Shown: positions 24,903-35,010, counted from the first letter of the stretch. The stretch is 64,000 nt of DNA from Paraburkholderia sp. HP33-1 (GCF_021390595.1 NZ_JAJEJR010000001.1:2480001-2544000); one strand, 5' to 3'. Numbers and translations are program-made. The notes: a model not told the origin generated them from the sequence alone.

Positions 24903-25223
24903 ATGAAACTGATGCGCGCGCCGAACCTGATCATCGGACAGCACTGGGTCAATGTGCTGGAGACCGCGGGCATCGCGTGCGAGTTGCACAACCGTTATCT
25001 GAACGGCGCGCTCGGCGAGATTCCGGCCGATCAGTGCGCGCCGGAGCTATGGCTCGTCGATGAACGCGACGAGGCGATCGCGCGGCGGCTGATCGAAGCA
25101 GCATCGCGAGGGCCCGCGCCGGGTACGCCTGGATGGCAATGTGAGCAGTGCGGCGAGATGCTCGAGGCGCAATTCACCGTGTGCTGGCAATGCGGAACCG
25201 CGCGGAATCCGCTGACGGGGTGA
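24903..25223 (+). CDS. DUF2007-type protein with C-terminal zinc ribbon
   Basis: This 106-residue protein has an N-terminal DUF2007 (putative signal-transducing) fold, with L-E-T-A-G-I-A-C-E-L-H-N-R-Y and P-E-L-W-L-V-D-E. A C-terminal rubredoxin-like ribbon contains C-E-Q-C-G and C-W-Q-C-G (four cysteines in two CxxC pairs, about residues 80-99). The start immediately follows the rsgA stop, so it belongs to the same operon. Its biochemical role is unknown in the family. Confidence 0.82.
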   Translation: MKLMRAPNLIIGQHWVNVLETAGIACELHNRYLNGALGEIPADQCAPELWLVDERDEAIARRLIEAASRGPAPGTPGWQCEQCGEMLEAQFTVCWQCGTARNPLTG

Positions 25224-25244
25224 AGCGCGGTCGGGAATTGAAAG

Positions 25245-25268
25245 AGCCGGGGGACGCCCGGCTTTTTT
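25245..25268 (+). terminator. Intrinsic terminator of the M48-rsgA-DUF2007 operon
   Basis: AGCCGGG and CCCGGCT form a 7-bp stem with a five-base loop, followed by a run of six T residues. It lies 22 bases after the last stop codon. Confidence 0.88.
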
Positions 25269-25298
25269 GCGCGCTGTTACGCTAACCACATGCCCACG

Positions 25299-26237
25299 TC
25301 ACCCGACCCACACCGCGATCGTCAGCATCAACAGCAGGATCATCCACAACACGACCGCGCGCCATACGAGCCCGACCGCCGATTGCAGAGTGCGTGGCGT
25401 GCAGTCGTCGCCGACCTGCATCGGACCGCCGTCACCGGTGGCTAGCGCGTCGAGGCTCGACGGTTCAGCGAGCGGGCCGGCCAGACGCGCGCCGAGCGCT
25501 CCGCTGCCCGTCGCGAGCAGCACGCCGTCGTTCGTATCGGGCCACTGCCGCGCATGATTGCGCCACGCGTAAATCGCATCCTCGAAATTGCCGACGATCG
25601 CAAAGCCCATCGACGTCAGCCGCGCCGGCACCCAGTCGATCACGAAGAACGCGCGCTGCGCGAAGCTCGAAAACGCGACGGTGCGGTCGTCGGCCGGCCG
25701 CGCCCATGCGCGCGCCAGATACTCCGCGCAACGGTACAACACCGCGCCGGCGGGACCGACCGGAATCAGGAACCAGAAGAACACGCCGAATACATGACGG
25801 TGCGACGCGACCACCGCATGGATCAGCGTATGACGCACGATCTCGCTGACCGGCATGTCGACCGTATCGAGCCCGGTCCATTCGTTGAGAATTTCGCGCG
25901 CGCGCGGCACGTCGTCGTTGTTCAACGCGAGGTGGATGTCGGTGAAGTAATGGCTGAACTGCCGGAAGCCGAGCGTGAAGTACAGCACCACGACGTTCCA
26001 CAGAAATGCGAGCAGGAAGTGGATGTGATACAGGACGTAGTAGACAAGCGCGACCGCGAGCGTCCAGGGCACCACCACCACGAGCCACGCGAGCAGACCG
26101 TGGCGTTGCTTGCCGGCATCGAATCCTTGCGCCGCCGACTCCGCATGATATTGAAGCAAAGCGGACACCGGATTGTTCGGCGACAACGCGCGTACCTGTT
26201 CAATGATCAGAGCCAGCAATACGGAGAAAAAAGTCAT
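25299..26237 (-). CDS. CobD/CbiB-family integral membrane protein
   Basis: The 312-residue protein has an N-terminal F-S-V-L-L-A-L-I-I-E-Q segment, two adjacent strongly hydrophobic segments (about 48-90), a central N-E-W-T-G-L-D-T stretch and a hydrophobic C-terminal helix. This is the plan of the CobD/CbiB/AmpE superfamily. True CbiB makes adenosylcobinamide phosphate; AmpE-like members are linked to beta-lactamase induction. No other cobalamin gene is nearby, so a biosynthetic role is not supported by context. It converges with the rsgA operon. Confidence 0.78.
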   Translation of the reverse strand: MTFFSVLLALIIEQVRALSPNNPVSALLQYHAESAAQGFDAGKQRHGLLAWLVVVVPWTLAVALVYYVLYHIHFLLAFLWNVVVLYFTLGFRQFSHYFTDIHLALNNDDVPRAREILNEWTGLDTVDMPVSEIVRHTLIHAVVASHRHVFGVFFWFLIPVGPAGAVLYRCAEYLARAWARPADDRTVAFSSFAQRAFFVIDWVPARLTSMGFAIVGNFEDAIYAWRNHARQWPDTNDGVLLATGSGALGARLAGPLAEPSSLDALATGDGGPMQVGDDCTPRTLQSAVGLVWRAVVLWMILLLMLTIAVWVG

Positions 26238-26387
26238 GCGATGCGCCGTGCTTTTTAAGTTTTTACGATTGTTTTATAACGATAGCACAGGGTCGGATGA
26301 GTCTGAGTGCGCCGGCTGACAAAGCGCCAACCAGTGCGTCGTTCGCGCAACTGCGCATCGACGACACGTCGATGCGAGTCGGGTCGC

Positions 26388-27110
26388 TCATGCGGCGAGG
26401 AAACGATACAGGTTGCGCAGCATCGCGGCCGTCGCGCCCCAGATGAAATGATGGCCGCCTTGCACGGCAGCTGGTGTCGCCGTCTGCGTGCCGCGCTGCC
26501 CGGCGCGCGGATACGGCATCGCGAAGAAGCGGCGCTCGCCGCCTTCATAGCGAAACAGGCGCTCTTCGTGGTTGGCCGGGTCCATCAGGAACGCGAGCGG
26601 CACTTCGAAGACCTCGGCCACTTCAAGCGTGTCGATTTGCAGCGAGAACGGTGGATGCACAAGAGCGATGACCGGCGACACGCAAAAGCCGGTACCCGTC
26701 AGATAGTCGGGCAACGCGCCGAGAATTTCGACGCGCGACGCATCGAGGCCAACCTCCTCGCGCGCTTCGCGCAGCGCCGTTGCAGTCGCATCGGCGTCGA
26801 ACGGTTCCTGACGGCCGCCGGGGAAACTCACCTGGCCGGCGTGATCATTCAGATGGTCGGCGCGCTGCGTGAGCAGTACCGTGAGGCCGTGCGCACGGAC
26901 GACGAGCGGCACCAGCACCGCGGCCACGCGCGGATCGAGTTCGGTATTGCGCCACGGCGCATCGGCAATTTTCTCGGGCGTCCAGGCAAGCTGCCGTTCG
27001 AAGCGCGCCCGTAGTGCATCGGGCGTCAGACGCTCGCCCGCGACCGGTGGCAGATCGGCGCCCGTCGCAATGACAGGCAGGGTTTCGGGCTCGAAAACAG
27101 GGCGGATCAA
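26388..27110 (-). CDS. Nudix hydrolase, CoA pyrophosphatase type
   Basis: A 240-residue cytoplasmic hydrolase. The Nudix box spans about residues 98-122, as G-G-x5-D-x8-R-E-A-R-E-E-V-G-L, with the metal-binding E-E pair intact. The upstream L-N-D-H-A-G-Q-V-S-F-P-G-G-R matches the UPF0035 extension of NudL-type enzymes, which split CoA into 3',5'-ADP and 4'-phosphopantetheine. The CobD-like gene follows on the same strand after about 150 bases in which I see no feature. Confidence 0.88.
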   Translation of the reverse strand: MIRPVFEPETLPVIATGADLPPVAGERLTPDALRARFERQLAWTPEKIADAPWRNTELDPRVAAVLVPLVVRAHGLTVLLTQRADHLNDHAGQVSFPGGRQEPFDADATATALREAREEVGLDASRVEILGALPDYLTGTGFCVSPVIALVHPPFSLQIDTLEVAEVFEVPLAFLMDPANHEERLFRYEGGERRFFAMPYPRAGQRGTQTATPAAVQGGHHFIWGATAAMLRNLYRFLAA

Positions 27111-27160
27111 CGGGTCTCTCAGATGAGCGGGGACATGTCGCTATTTTGACCTGGCCAACA

Positions 27161-27187
27161 AAAAAGCACCCGCGAGGGGTGCTTTTT
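27161..27187 (-). terminator. Terminator of the rpsP-rimM-trmD-rplS operon
   Basis: AAAAAGCACCC and its complement form an 11-bp stem with a five-base loop and a T-run on the minus strand. It lies just past the rplS stop. Confidence 0.9.
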
Positions 27188-27197
27188 CTTACAGCAT

Positions 27198-27584
27198 TTA
27201 CGCTTGGGAAGGAGCGCGGTCCTTCGAGACCAGCTTTTCCTTGATTCGAGCCGACTTGCCCGAACGCTCGCGCAGATAGTACAGCTTCGCACGACGCACA
27301 TCGCCGCGACGCTTGACGACGATGCTTGCCAGCAGCGGCGAATACGTCTGGAACGTACGCTCGACGCCTTCGCCCGACGAAATCTTGCGGACGATGAACG
27401 ACGAATTCAGACCACGGTTACGCTTGGCGATCACGACGCCTTCGTAAGCCTGCACACGCTTACGCGTGCCTTCAACCACGTTCACGCTGACGATGACCGT
27501 ATCGCCCGGACCAAAATCCGGAATGGTCTTTTCGCCGAGAACGCGCGCGATTTCTTCCTGCTCGAGTTTTGCAATCAGATTCAT
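27198..27584 (-). CDS. rplS: 50S ribosomal protein L19
   Basis: The 128-residue protein sits at the 30S-50S interface. Conserved stretches are [28 protein letters not shown] and [10 protein letters not shown]. The ATG at 27584 is chosen over the GTG one codon earlier because TAGGAG lies seven bases upstream and the family starts M-N-L-I. It is the last gene of the rpsP operon, separated from trmD by about 150 bases in which I see no other feature. Confidence 0.98.
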   Translation of the reverse strand: MNLIAKLEQEEIARVLGEKTIPDFGPGDTVIVSVNVVEGTRKRVQAYEGVVIAKRNRGLNSSFIVRKISSGEGVERTFQTYSPLLASIVVKRRGDVRRAKLYYLRERSGKSARIKEKLVSKDRAPSQA

Positions 27585-27733
27585 CACTGACTCCTAGATC
27601 CATCTTGTCGGCGTTCGTACCTGCCTCACGCGGTTACTGCGTTCGGCTACGGCCCCGATAGAGGATGGGTTCACATCTGGCACCGCACACGCATGTACGG
27701 CACCGCCTTGTGTCCGCTCGAAAGACCGAGGCC

Positions 27734-28501
27734 TCAGGCCGTCGGTTCTTCCTTCGCGAGACTTGTGAGCCACGCCTCGTCGGCACGGCTCAGCATTCTG
27801 TTTTTTCTGGCCTTCACGATCAGATCGGGCCGCTTGTTCAACGTGTTACGAAGCGCTTCACGCCGCCGCCACGCTTCGATTTCCGCATGATGGCCGCCGA
27901 GCAGCACATCTGGTACCCGCACGCCCTCGTACTCCTCGGGACGCGTGTAGTGCGGACAATCGAGCAGCACGTCGACGAAGCTGTCCTGCACCGCCGACTG
28001 CGAGTCGTTCAGCACGCCAGGCAACTGACGCACGACTGCATCCATCAATGCCATCGCAGGCAACTCGCCACCCGACAGCACGAAGTCGCCAAGGCTGACT
28101 TCCTCGTCGACTACACGGTCTAGCAGACGCTGGTCGATCGCTTCGTAACGCCCGCACAACAGGATCAGACCGGGTTCGGCCGCGAACTTCATCACGCGCT
28201 CGTGATTCAGCGTGGCGCCTTGCGGCGACATCATCACGACGCGCGATGCGCCCATGCCCTGCTCCGACTGCGCCGCCTTCGCGGCGTTGATCGCGTCTTC
28301 GAGCGGCCGGGCCAGCATGACCATGCCGGGGCCGCCGCCGTACGGGCGATCGTCGATCGTGCGGTAGTTGTCGGTCGTGAAATCGCGCGGATTCCACGTA
28401 CGCAACCCATAGCGCTGCTGTTTCGCGGCCCGGCTGGTTATGCCCCAGTCGGTCAGCGCGCGGAACATTTCTGGAAAGAGCGTCACGACATCGAACTGCA
28501 T
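27734..28501 (-). CDS. trmD: tRNA (guanine-37-N1)-methyltransferase
   Basis: This 255-residue SPOUT methyltransferase makes m1G37 in tRNA, preventing +1 frameshifting. Signature parts include [12 protein letters not shown] near residue 50, [11 protein letters not shown] in the knot, and L-S-G-G-E-L-P-A. The N-terminus [12 protein letters not shown] is canonical. It lies between rimM (25 bases upstream) and rplS. Confidence 0.98.
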   Translation of the reverse strand: MQFDVVTLFPEMFRALTDWGITSRAAKQQRYGLRTWNPRDFTTDNYRTIDDRPYGGGPGMVMLARPLEDAINAAKAAQSEQGMGASRVVMMSPQGATLNHERVMKFAAEPGLILLCGRYEAIDQRLLDRVVDEEVSLGDFVLSGGELPAMALMDAVVRQLPGVLNDSQSAVQDSFVDVLLDCPHYTRPEEYEGVRVPDVLLGGHHAEIEAWRRREALRNTLNKRPDLIVKARKNRMLSRADEAWLTSLAKEEPTA

Positions 28502-28526
28502 CGCTCTCCCCCTTCAACGAAAGATT

Positions 28527-29261
28527 TCAATAGTCAGCTTCCCAGTCGACGACGATCTGCTTTGCCGCCTGGTCCACCGTTTTGACAAAGACGCCGACGA
28601 ACGGGATCATGCGCTCGCCTACGACCGGCTTGCCGTTTTTGTCGGTAGCCGGATATGCGATGCGCAGCACCGACTGCGCGCCATTGTCGATCATGCTGGC
28701 GACCTTACCGAGGTTGAGCCCGGCGAGATTCACCACATCCAGGCCGATCAGATCGACCCAGTAGAATTCGTCGGCATCGAGCGCCGGAAATTCGCTGCGG
28801 CTGACGTACACGCGCGAGCCGCGCAACGCCAGCGCCACATCGCGGTCAGCGACGCCGCCCAGATGGGCAACCACGCTGTCGCTATGCGTTTTGGCCTGCA
28901 AGGACGGCGCCGATCTGCGCTCCTGGCCTTTCATCAGCCACCAGCGCTTCGCGCTCAGCAAGGCCTCGCCGCCCTGCCCGGCATCCGCGTGCGCGGCCAC
29001 CTTGACCCAGCCTTTGAGACCATAAGCGTCGACGATTGCGCCGACCTCGACCGCATCGGCCGGCCAGCTTGCCGCCGTTTCGATGCGCATTTCTGCAGCT
29101 TCGGAATCGGCGTTCGCGACATTGACTTGCGCCTCTTTCGCCTTGCCGTCGGTTCGTTCGACCGGCTTGCGGACGAATGTGCCGAACGACACCTGACCAG
29201 ACGCCTTTGCGCGCGAAGCCGCCTTGGCGCGACCAGAACTGCCGGAATCACGCTCAGACAT
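28527..29261 (-). CDS. rimM: Ribosome maturation factor RimM, with N-terminal extension
   Basis: The 244-residue factor assists assembly of the 30S head near S19. The conserved domain starts near residue 70 with [18 protein letters not shown] and continues to the PRC-barrel part with [10 protein letters not shown]. The first ~65 residues are Ser/Ala/Lys-rich with no family counterpart in E. coli. Similar lead-ins are known to me from Burkholderiales, but a later start cannot be excluded. The C-terminus V-V-D-W-E-A-D-Y is typical. Confidence 0.95.
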   Translation of the reverse strand: MSERDSGSSGRAKAASRAKASGQVSFGTFVRKPVERTDGKAKEAQVNVANADSEAAEMRIETAASWPADAVEVGAIVDAYGLKGWVKVAAHADAGQGGEALLSAKRWWLMKGQERRSAPSLQAKTHSDSVVAHLGGVADRDVALALRGSRVYVSRSEFPALDADEFYWVDLIGLDVVNLAGLNLGKVASMIDNGAQSVLRIAYPATDKNGKPVVGERMIPFVGVFVKTVDQAAKQIVVDWEADY

Positions 29262-29395
29262 CGAATAACCTCGACAACAACTTCGCAGCCTGCTTTGGCG
29301 TCTGCTTCAGTAAAACAATTTGCGCATCGGGCTGCTCACGCAAGCTGCGCGAGCCGTCGGCCACACCGACGACGATACGCGTGCGGGCCGCCATA

Positions 29396-29650
29396 TCAAG
29401 CAGCCGGCTGCGCCTTTTGCGCTTCCTTCACGAGACGTTCGACGGTCGGCGACAGTTGCGCGCCAACACCTTGCCAGTACGTCAGGCGATCCTGAGCGAT
29501 ACGCAGGGACTCGCCCTTCGTAGCGACCGGATTGTAAAAACCGACGCGCTCGATGAAGCGGCCGTCACGACGGCTGCGCGAGTCAGTGGCGACGATGTTG
29601 TAGAACGGGCGCTTCTTGGAGCCGCCACGAGCCAAGCGGATGATGACCAT
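29396..29650 (-). CDS. rpsP: 30S ribosomal protein S16
   Basis: This 84-residue protein is essential for 30S assembly. It begins [17 protein letters not shown] and includes [14 protein letters not shown], both diagnostic. The start at 29650 gives the standard N-terminus; an upstream in-frame start would add 26 residues of no family likeness. It leads the minus-strand operon, with a 134-base gap to rimM that shows no other feature. Confidence 0.98.
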   Translation of the reverse strand: MVIIRLARGGSKKRPFYNIVATDSRSRRDGRFIERVGFYNPVATKGESLRIAQDRLTYWQGVGAQLSPTVERLVKEAQKAQPAA

Positions 29651-29821
29651 ACTAGAATCCTTGAAAACCGGGGTTCGGAACGACTGAAACACGCGATTAT
29701 AGCGGGAAACCGACGCCATAACAAACACTTACCGGGATAAACTGCGGAACGGGACTACCCCGGCCTTCCACAAGAGGTGTGTGAACCCGCTCAAACGCCC
29801 GAATTTCCTGAAGGAGCGCCC

Positions 29822-31006
29822 GTGCAACGCCAGCCGATCCTGCCGTTTCTCTCCACTCTTTTTGTTTTTTTCGTGCGCATTGCCGGACTTGCGTGCACCG
29901 CGCGTAACCGGATTCTACGTGGGGCCGCGAGCGCGTTGCTCGCCGCACAGGCGTTGACGGCGACCGCCACGCTGCCCGTCGAGAAAATCAAACTGCCGCC
30001 GGGCTTTCACATCGAGGTGTTGTCGGACGACGTGCCGGGCGCGCGCGCGATGACCCTGTCACCCAAAGGCATTCTCTATGTGGGCAGCATGGATGGGCGC
30101 GTCTACGCGCTCGAACTGCGAAACGGCCGCCTGACGGGTCGCCACGTGATCGCGTCCGGGCTGCAGATGCCCGTCGGCGTCGCGTGGCATGACGGCGCGT
30201 TGTATATGTCGGCCGTGTCGAAAATCGTGCGCCTCGATGCGATCGACTCGCATCTGAACGATCCACCGAAACCCGTCGTCGTCACCGACAAGCTGCCCTC
30301 GGAGGCGCATCACGGCTGGAAATTCATCGCGTTCGGCCCGGACGGCAAGCTGTACGTGCCGCAAGGGGCGCCGTGCAACATTTGCGAGAGGGATCCGGAC
30401 CGCTTTGCGCTGATTGGTCGCATGGACCCGGACGGCAGCCACTACGAAGTCGTCGCGCGCGGCATCCGCAATTCGGTCGGCTTCGCGTGGCACCCGGTCA
30501 CGCACGAACTGTGGTTCACCGACAACGGTCGCGACCTGCTCGGCGACGATATTCCCAACGACAAGCTCAACCGCGCGCCACGGCTCGGCATGAATTTCGG
30601 CTTTCCGTACTGTCACGGCGGCGACACGCCCGACCCCGAATTCGGCAAGGATCATCCGTGCAGCGAATTCACGCCGCCGGTGGTCAAGCTGGGCGCGCAC
30701 GTTGCGTCGCTTGGCATGCGCTTCTACGACGGCCCAATGTATCCGGCCGACTATCGCAACAACATCTTCATCGCCGAGCACGGCTCGTGGAACCGCAGCA
30801 AGAAGGTCGGCTACCGGGTCGTGCGCGTGATCACCGACCCGGACGGTAGCCACGCGCACGAGCAAGTCTTTGCCGAAGGCTGGCTGCAACCCGGCGAATC
30901 GGTCTGGGGCCGCCCCGCCGACGTGCTGCCGCTGCCAGACGGTTCGCTGTTGATCAGCGACGATACTGCCGGTGCGATCTATCGCGTCACCTATTCGTCG
31001 CCTTAG
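29822..31006 (+). CDS. PQQ-dependent sugar (sorbosone) dehydrogenase-like exported protein
   Basis: The 394-residue protein begins with a GTG that has AAGGAG six bases upstream. It has a hydrophobic export segment and signal cleavage near A-T-A-T-L (about residue 45). The mature part is a six-bladed propeller of the soluble glucose/L-sorbosone dehydrogenase type. Typical stretches are W-K-F-I-A-F-G-P-D-G-K-L-Y-V, R-G-I-R-N-S-V-G-F-A-W-H-P and D-N-G-R-D-L-L-G-D-D. It should oxidise an aldose in the periplasm with PQQ, but the substrate is unknown. C-x-x-C (P-C-N-I-C) and a later cysteine pair may form disulfides. Confidence 0.85.
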   Translation: MQRQPILPFLSTLFVFFVRIAGLACTARNRILRGAASALLAAQALTATATLPVEKIKLPPGFHIEVLSDDVPGARAMTLSPKGILYVGSMDGRVYALELRNGRLTGRHVIASGLQMPVGVAWHDGALYMSAVSKIVRLDAIDSHLNDPPKPVVVTDKLPSEAHHGWKFIAFGPDGKLYVPQGAPCNICERDPDRFALIGRMDPDGSHYEVVARGIRNSVGFAWHPVTHELWFTDNGRDLLGDDIPNDKLNRAPRLGMNFGFPYCHGGDTPDPEFGKDHPCSEFTPPVVKLGAHVASLGMRFYDGPMYPADYRNNIFIAEHGSWNRSKKVGYRVVRVITDPDGSHAHEQVFAEGWLQPGESVWGRPADVLPLPDGSLLISDDTAGAIYRVTYSSP

Positions 31007-31164
31007 CGCGCGGATACATGCAGCAGGTTCCGCAGAACGGCTGCCCTCGCTGCACGTTCACCCGCGACATGTCCATCAATGCGCCGCAGGCGTAGAATGC
31101 GCGTCGGTCCGCGCCCCGCGGCGCGGCGCTCCTTTCGACCGCCTGTTACTCTGCCCACGCGTTC

Positions 31165-31632
31165 ATGTCCACCGTAGCCTCGACTTCCCCGCGCTTCAGA
31201 TCCAAGACGCTCACCGCCGCGTTGGCGTTCCTGTTCGGCAGCCTCGGCGCCCACCGCTTTTATTTGTACGGCACGCGGGACATATTCGGCTGGGCGCATC
31301 TGCTCGGCACGCTAATCGGCATTCCCGGCGTGATGCTGCTGATCTCGACCGAACGCGCCTCGATCCTCGGCTGGGTACTCGCTTCGATCGGGGCAGTTTC
31401 GCTGTTTGCCGCGTTTCTGGCGGCGCTCGTCTACGGGCTGCGTCCGGATCAGAAATGGGATGCGCAATTCAACTCCCACACGCAACGCAAAAGCCGCTCC
31501 GGGTGGACGGTCATCTTCGTCGTGATCTTTTCGCTGCTGATCGGTGCGTTCCTGCTGATGACCGGTCTCGCGCTCGCGTTCCAGACCTACTTCGAAAGTC
31601 AGGTGGAAGCGGCCAAAGCGATTTCGCAGTGA
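31165..31632 (+). CDS. TM2-domain membrane protein
   Basis: The 155-residue protein has an N-terminal TM2-type unit (about 12-65), with A-F-L-F-G-S-L-G-A-H-R-F-Y-L-Y-G as the signature between membrane helices. Further hydrophobic segments lie at about 68-92 and 112-135. The cytosolic loop R-P-D-Q-K-W-D is charged. TM2 proteins are widespread inner-membrane proteins with no settled function. It lies between the sugar dehydrogenase gene and the convergent radical SAM gene. Confidence 0.75.
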   Translation: MSTVASTSPRFRSKTLTAALAFLFGSLGAHRFYLYGTRDIFGWAHLLGTLIGIPGVMLLISTERASILGWVLASIGAVSLFAAFLAALVYGLRPDQKWDAQFNSHTQRKSRSGWTVIFVVIFSLLIGAFLLMTGLALAFQTYFESQVEAAKAISQ

Positions 31633-31665
31633 CACCCATCGCGGAACGAGCAAACGTCCAGCCCG

Positions 31666-32817
31666 CTAGAAAAGCCTAAGTTGCGGATTGTCGCGCGCCG
31701 ATGCGGTTGTGTGCTCGGGGCGCGACGGCTCGATCCGCTGGAAGTGCGACATGTCGAGAATGCCGCGCTCGCGTTCGTTTAGCCCCAAACGGCGCACGGC
31801 CTTGTGAAAGCGCTGCCTGAGCAGATCCGCCCATAGACCCTCTCCCTTCATGCGGGTCGAGAATGACGAGTCGTAGTCCTTGCCGCCGCGCATGTCGCGC
31901 ACACGGCTCATCACGCGTTCGGCCCGATCCGGGAAATGTGCGCTCAGCCAACCCTTGAACAGCGGCGCGACCTCCCAAGGTAACCGCAGCACGATATAGC
32001 TCGCGTTGCTGGCGCCCGCTTGCGCGCACGCTTCGAGCACGCGTTCCATGTCCGGTTCGGTGACGAACGGAATCACCGGCGCGATGCTGACGCCGACCGG
32101 AATGCCCGCCTCGCTTAGCGTGCGGATCGTGCGCAGCCGGCGCGATGGTGTAGCCGCGCGCGGTTCGAGCGTGCGCGCGATATCGGCGTCCAGCGTGGTG
32201 ATCGTGATCGCCGCCATGAACTGCCCGCGCTCCGCCATCGGCGCGAGCAGGTCGATGTCGCGCTCGATCAGCGACGATTTGGTGATCGCCGCGAACGGGT
32301 GATTGCGCTCGCCGAGCACCTCGATGACACGACGCGTAAGACGCAAGTCGCGTTCGGCCGGCTGCCACGCGTCAGTGGCAACGCCGAGCGCGATCGGCTC
32401 GGGTACATACGATTTCTTCGACAGCTCCCGCTCGAGCAGTTCCGGCGCGTTGATCTTCGCGTAGATGCGGCTTTCGAAATCGAGCCCCGGCGACAACCCC
32501 AGATAGCTGTGGGTAGGCCGCGCAAAGCAATAGATGCACCCGTGTTCGCAGCCGCGATACGGATTCAGCGACACACTAAACGGAATGTCCGGTGACGCGT
32601 TGCGCGTGAGGATTGTTTTCGCACGCTCCTCGAACACCTGCGTGCGCAGGGGCGTCGGCTCGCCGTCTTCCTCGGCCGTCTGCCAGCCGTCGTCGACGGC
32701 TTCGCGCTGGTCGAGTTCGTAGCGGCCTTGCAGGTTCGTGACCGCGCCGCGCCCCTTGCGAGGCGCCGGCGGCGCGATCGGATATTCCGGAATGTCAGGA
32801 GGGTCGGGATCATCCAC
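31666..32817 (-). CDS. PA0069-family radical SAM protein
   Basis: This 383-residue protein carries the 4Fe-4S motif C-x3-C-x2-C as C-E-H-G-C-I-Y-C (cysteines 90, 94 and 97), followed by F-A-R-P-T-H-S-Y-L-G. The family is related to spore photoproduct lyase-like enzymes but has no assigned reaction. The first 30 residues are Pro/Asp-rich (D-P-D-P-P-D-I-P-E-Y-P-I). Its partner genes give no clue to substrate; it follows the Lrp regulator on the same strand after 144 bases. Confidence 0.9.
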   Translation of the reverse strand: MDDPDPPDIPEYPIAPPAPRKGRGAVTNLQGRYELDQREAVDDGWQTAEEDGEPTPLRTQVFEERAKTILTRNASPDIPFSVSLNPYRGCEHGCIYCFARPTHSYLGLSPGLDFESRIYAKINAPELLERELSKKSYVPEPIALGVATDAWQPAERDLRLTRRVIEVLGERNHPFAAITKSSLIERDIDLLAPMAERGQFMAAITITTLDADIARTLEPRAATPSRRLRTIRTLSEAGIPVGVSIAPVIPFVTEPDMERVLEACAQAGASNASYIVLRLPWEVAPLFKGWLSAHFPDRAERVMSRVRDMRGGKDYDSSFSTRMKGEGLWADLLRQRFHKAVRRLGLNERERGILDMSHFQRIEPSRPEHTTASARDNPQLRLF

Positions 32818-32961
32818 GGCGGGCCACGCTAAGAAACGCGAACAGGAAATGCAAAAAGAAGACGACGCAAAACACCTGTATAAATATACAGTGTTTACGC
32901 CGTTTGTCGAGCATTTCGTTGGTCGCGTGATGCGCGGCCAGCGCCGTCAGCGAGTCGGCAC

Positions 32962-33450
32962 TTACTCGCCGACTGCGATCGTCAGCGTCTCCTTGATTTC
33001 CTCCATCACCACATAGCTCTTCGACTGCACTGCGCCCGGCAGCTGGAGCAGGATGTCGCCGAGCAGCTTGCGGTAATCGGCCATTTCGCCGATGCGCGCC
33101 TTGATCAGATAGTCGAAATCGCCCGACACGAGGTGGCACTCGAGCACCTCGGGGATCTTCTGCACCTCGCGCCGGAACAGGTCGAACATGTTGCCGCTCT
33201 TGTGATCGAGCGTGATCTCGACGAACACGAGCAGCGCCGCGCCCAGCTCGGCCGGGTTCACGCGCGCGTAATAGCCGGTGATCACGCCGTCGCGCTCCAT
33301 CCGCTTGACCCGCTCGATGCACGGCGTGACCGACAGCCCCACCTGCTCCGCCAGGTCCTTCATCGCCATTCGGCCGTCCTGCTGCAGGAGCCGCAGGATC
33401 TTGTGATCGAGCTTGTCGAGAGCCCGCACGGGCTGGCGCTGGGTACGCAT
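32962..33450 (-). CDS. Lrp/AsnC-family transcriptional regulator, probably of dadA
   Basis: The 162-residue protein has an N-terminal helix-turn-helix (L-D-K-L-D-H-K-I-L-R-L-L-Q-Q-D-G-R, then L-S-V-T-P-C-I-E-R-V-K-R-M). A C-terminal RAM domain of ligand-sensing type follows (V-L-E-C-H-L-V-S-G-D-F-D-Y-L). It is divergent from dadA, as the alanine-responsive regulators of D-amino acid catabolism (DadR/Lrp) commonly are. Alanine sensing is therefore likely but not shown by sequence. Confidence 0.93.
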   Translation of the reverse strand: MRTQRQPVRALDKLDHKILRLLQQDGRMAMKDLAEQVGLSVTPCIERVKRMERDGVITGYYARVNPAELGAALLVFVEITLDHKSGNMFDLFRREVQKIPEVLECHLVSGDFDYLIKARIGEMADYRKLLGDILLQLPGAVQSKSYVVMEEIKETLTIAVGE

Positions 33451-33499
33451 GGTGTTTTTGCTGAAAATGATGAAAATACGATAACAAAACCTGCATCAA

Positions 33500-33522
33500 T
33501 GTTAATAGTATAGCGGTTAACA
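33500..33522. promoter_or_regulatory. Inverted repeat in the lrp-dadA intergenic region
   Basis: TGTTAA and TTAACA are separated by 11 bases in an AT-rich stretch between the divergent regulator and dadA. The position fits an Lrp-family operator, though short half-sites can occur by chance. Confidence 0.4.
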
Positions 33523-33631
33523 CTGGGCAAACAGCATTTCACTGTGCGTTGCAGCTCGTTGAGTCGAATCAGATCGAATCCAGCGACGAGCACCTTGCCC
33601 TCACTCACTTTTCTGATTATCTGGAGCAGCT

Positions 33632-34918
33632 ATGCGAGTCGTCGTTTTGGGCAGTGGCGTCGTCGGGGTGACGACCGCGTATTACCTCGCGCGCGCGGGT
33701 CACGAAGTAACCGTGATCGATCGCGAGGCCGGCCCAGCGCTCGAAACCAGCTTTGCCAACGCGGGCCAGATCTCGCCGGGCTACGCGTCGCCGTGGGCCG
33801 CGCCGGGCGTGCCGCTGAAGGCCGTCAAGTGGATGTTTCAGAAGCACGCGCCGCTCGCGATGCGCCTCGATGGCACCGCGTTCCAGCTGCAATGGATGTG
33901 GCAGATGCTGCAGAACTGCACGGCGTCACGCTATGCGGTGAACAAGGGCCGCATGGTGCGGCTCGCCGAATATAGTCGCGACTGTCTGCAGGCGCTGCGC
34001 GCGGACACCGGTATCCAGTACGAAGGCCGCACCGGGGGCACGCTGCAGGTGTTCCGTACGCAGCAGCAGTTCGACGGTGCCGCGAAAGACATCGCCGTGC
34101 TGCAGGAAGCCAACGTGCCGTATGAGCTGCTGTCGGCGGACGAACTCGCGAAGGCCGAACCGGCGCTCGGCGCGGTGTCGCAAAAGCTCACGGGCGGCCT
34201 GCGTCTGCCCGGCGACGAAACCGGCGACTGCCAGATGTTCACGACGCGCCTCGCTGCGCTCGCCGAAGAGCTGGGCGTCAAGTTTCGCTACAACACGTCG
34301 ATCGACGCGCTCGCGATGGCAGGCGGCCGAATCGCCGGCGTGCAATGCGGCGCTGAGCTGGTGCGCGCGGATTCGTTCGTCGTCGCGCTCGGCTCGTACT
34401 CGACGCGCTTCCTCGACGGCATCGTGAAGATTCCGGTTTATCCGCTGAAGGGCTATTCGATCACAGCGCCGATCGTCAACGCGGCGGCCGCACCGGTATC
34501 GACCGTGCTCGATGAGACTTACAAGATCGCGATCACGCGCTTTGATGACCGGATTCGCGTCGGCGGCATGGCCGAGATCGTCGGCTTCGACAAATCGCTG
34601 CGCCGGGCGCGTCGCGAAACGCTCGAGCTGTGCGTGAACGACCTGTTCCCGGGCGGCGGCGACACGTCGAAGGCGACGTTCTGGACCGGTCTGCGGCCGA
34701 TGACGCCGGACGGCACGCCGATCGTCGGCCGCACGCCGGTGCCGAACCTGTTCCTGAACACCGGCCACGGTACGCTCGGCTGGACGATGTCGTGCGGCTC
34801 GGGCCAGTTGCTCGCCGACCTGATGTCGGGCAAGCAGCCGGCAATCCGCGCGGATGATCTGTCGGTCCATCGCTATCTCGGCGAGACCGTGGGCGAGCAT
34901 CGGCCGGCGTATGCGTGA
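33632..34918 (+). CDS. dadA: D-amino acid dehydrogenase small subunit
   Basis: The 428-residue FAD enzyme oxidatively deaminates D-alanine and other D-amino acids at the inner membrane, feeding electrons to the respiratory chain. The N-terminal [19 protein letters not shown] is the dinucleotide-binding fold. The C-terminal [14 protein letters not shown] is the family FAD signature. The length matches E. coli DadA closely. It is controlled, on context, by the divergent Lrp-type regulator. It ends at a palindromic terminator shared with the acyl-CoA dehydrogenase gene. Confidence 0.95.
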   Translation: MRVVVLGSGVVGVTTAYYLARAGHEVTVIDREAGPALETSFANAGQISPGYASPWAAPGVPLKAVKWMFQKHAPLAMRLDGTAFQLQWMWQMLQNCTASRYAVNKGRMVRLAEYSRDCLQALRADTGIQYEGRTGGTLQVFRTQQQFDGAAKDIAVLQEANVPYELLSADELAKAEPALGAVSQKLTGGLRLPGDETGDCQMFTTRLAALAEELGVKFRYNTSIDALAMAGGRIAGVQCGAELVRADSFVVALGSYSTRFLDGIVKIPVYPLKGYSITAPIVNAAAAPVSTVLDETYKIAITRFDDRIRVGGMAEIVGFDKSLRRARRETLELCVNDLFPGGGDTSKATFWTGLRPMTPDGTPIVGRTPVPNLFLNTGHGTLGWTMSCGSGQLLADLMSGKQPAIRADDLSVHRYLGETVGEHRPAYA

Positions 34919-34982
34919 GTTGGAGTGCGTACGCTGAAGCGGCCCTCGCCTCAGCGCAAACCGTAAACTGAATCACCAAAAA

Positions 34983-35010
34983 CAAACGGCGCCTCGCGAG
35001 GCGCCGTTTG
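34983..35010. terminator. Palindromic terminator between dadA and acyl-CoA dehydrogenase gene
   Basis: A 28-base perfect palindrome with arms CAAACGGCGCCTCG lies between the two convergent genes. Short A and T runs flank it, so it can act in both directions, although the T-tracts are modest. Confidence 0.75.
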
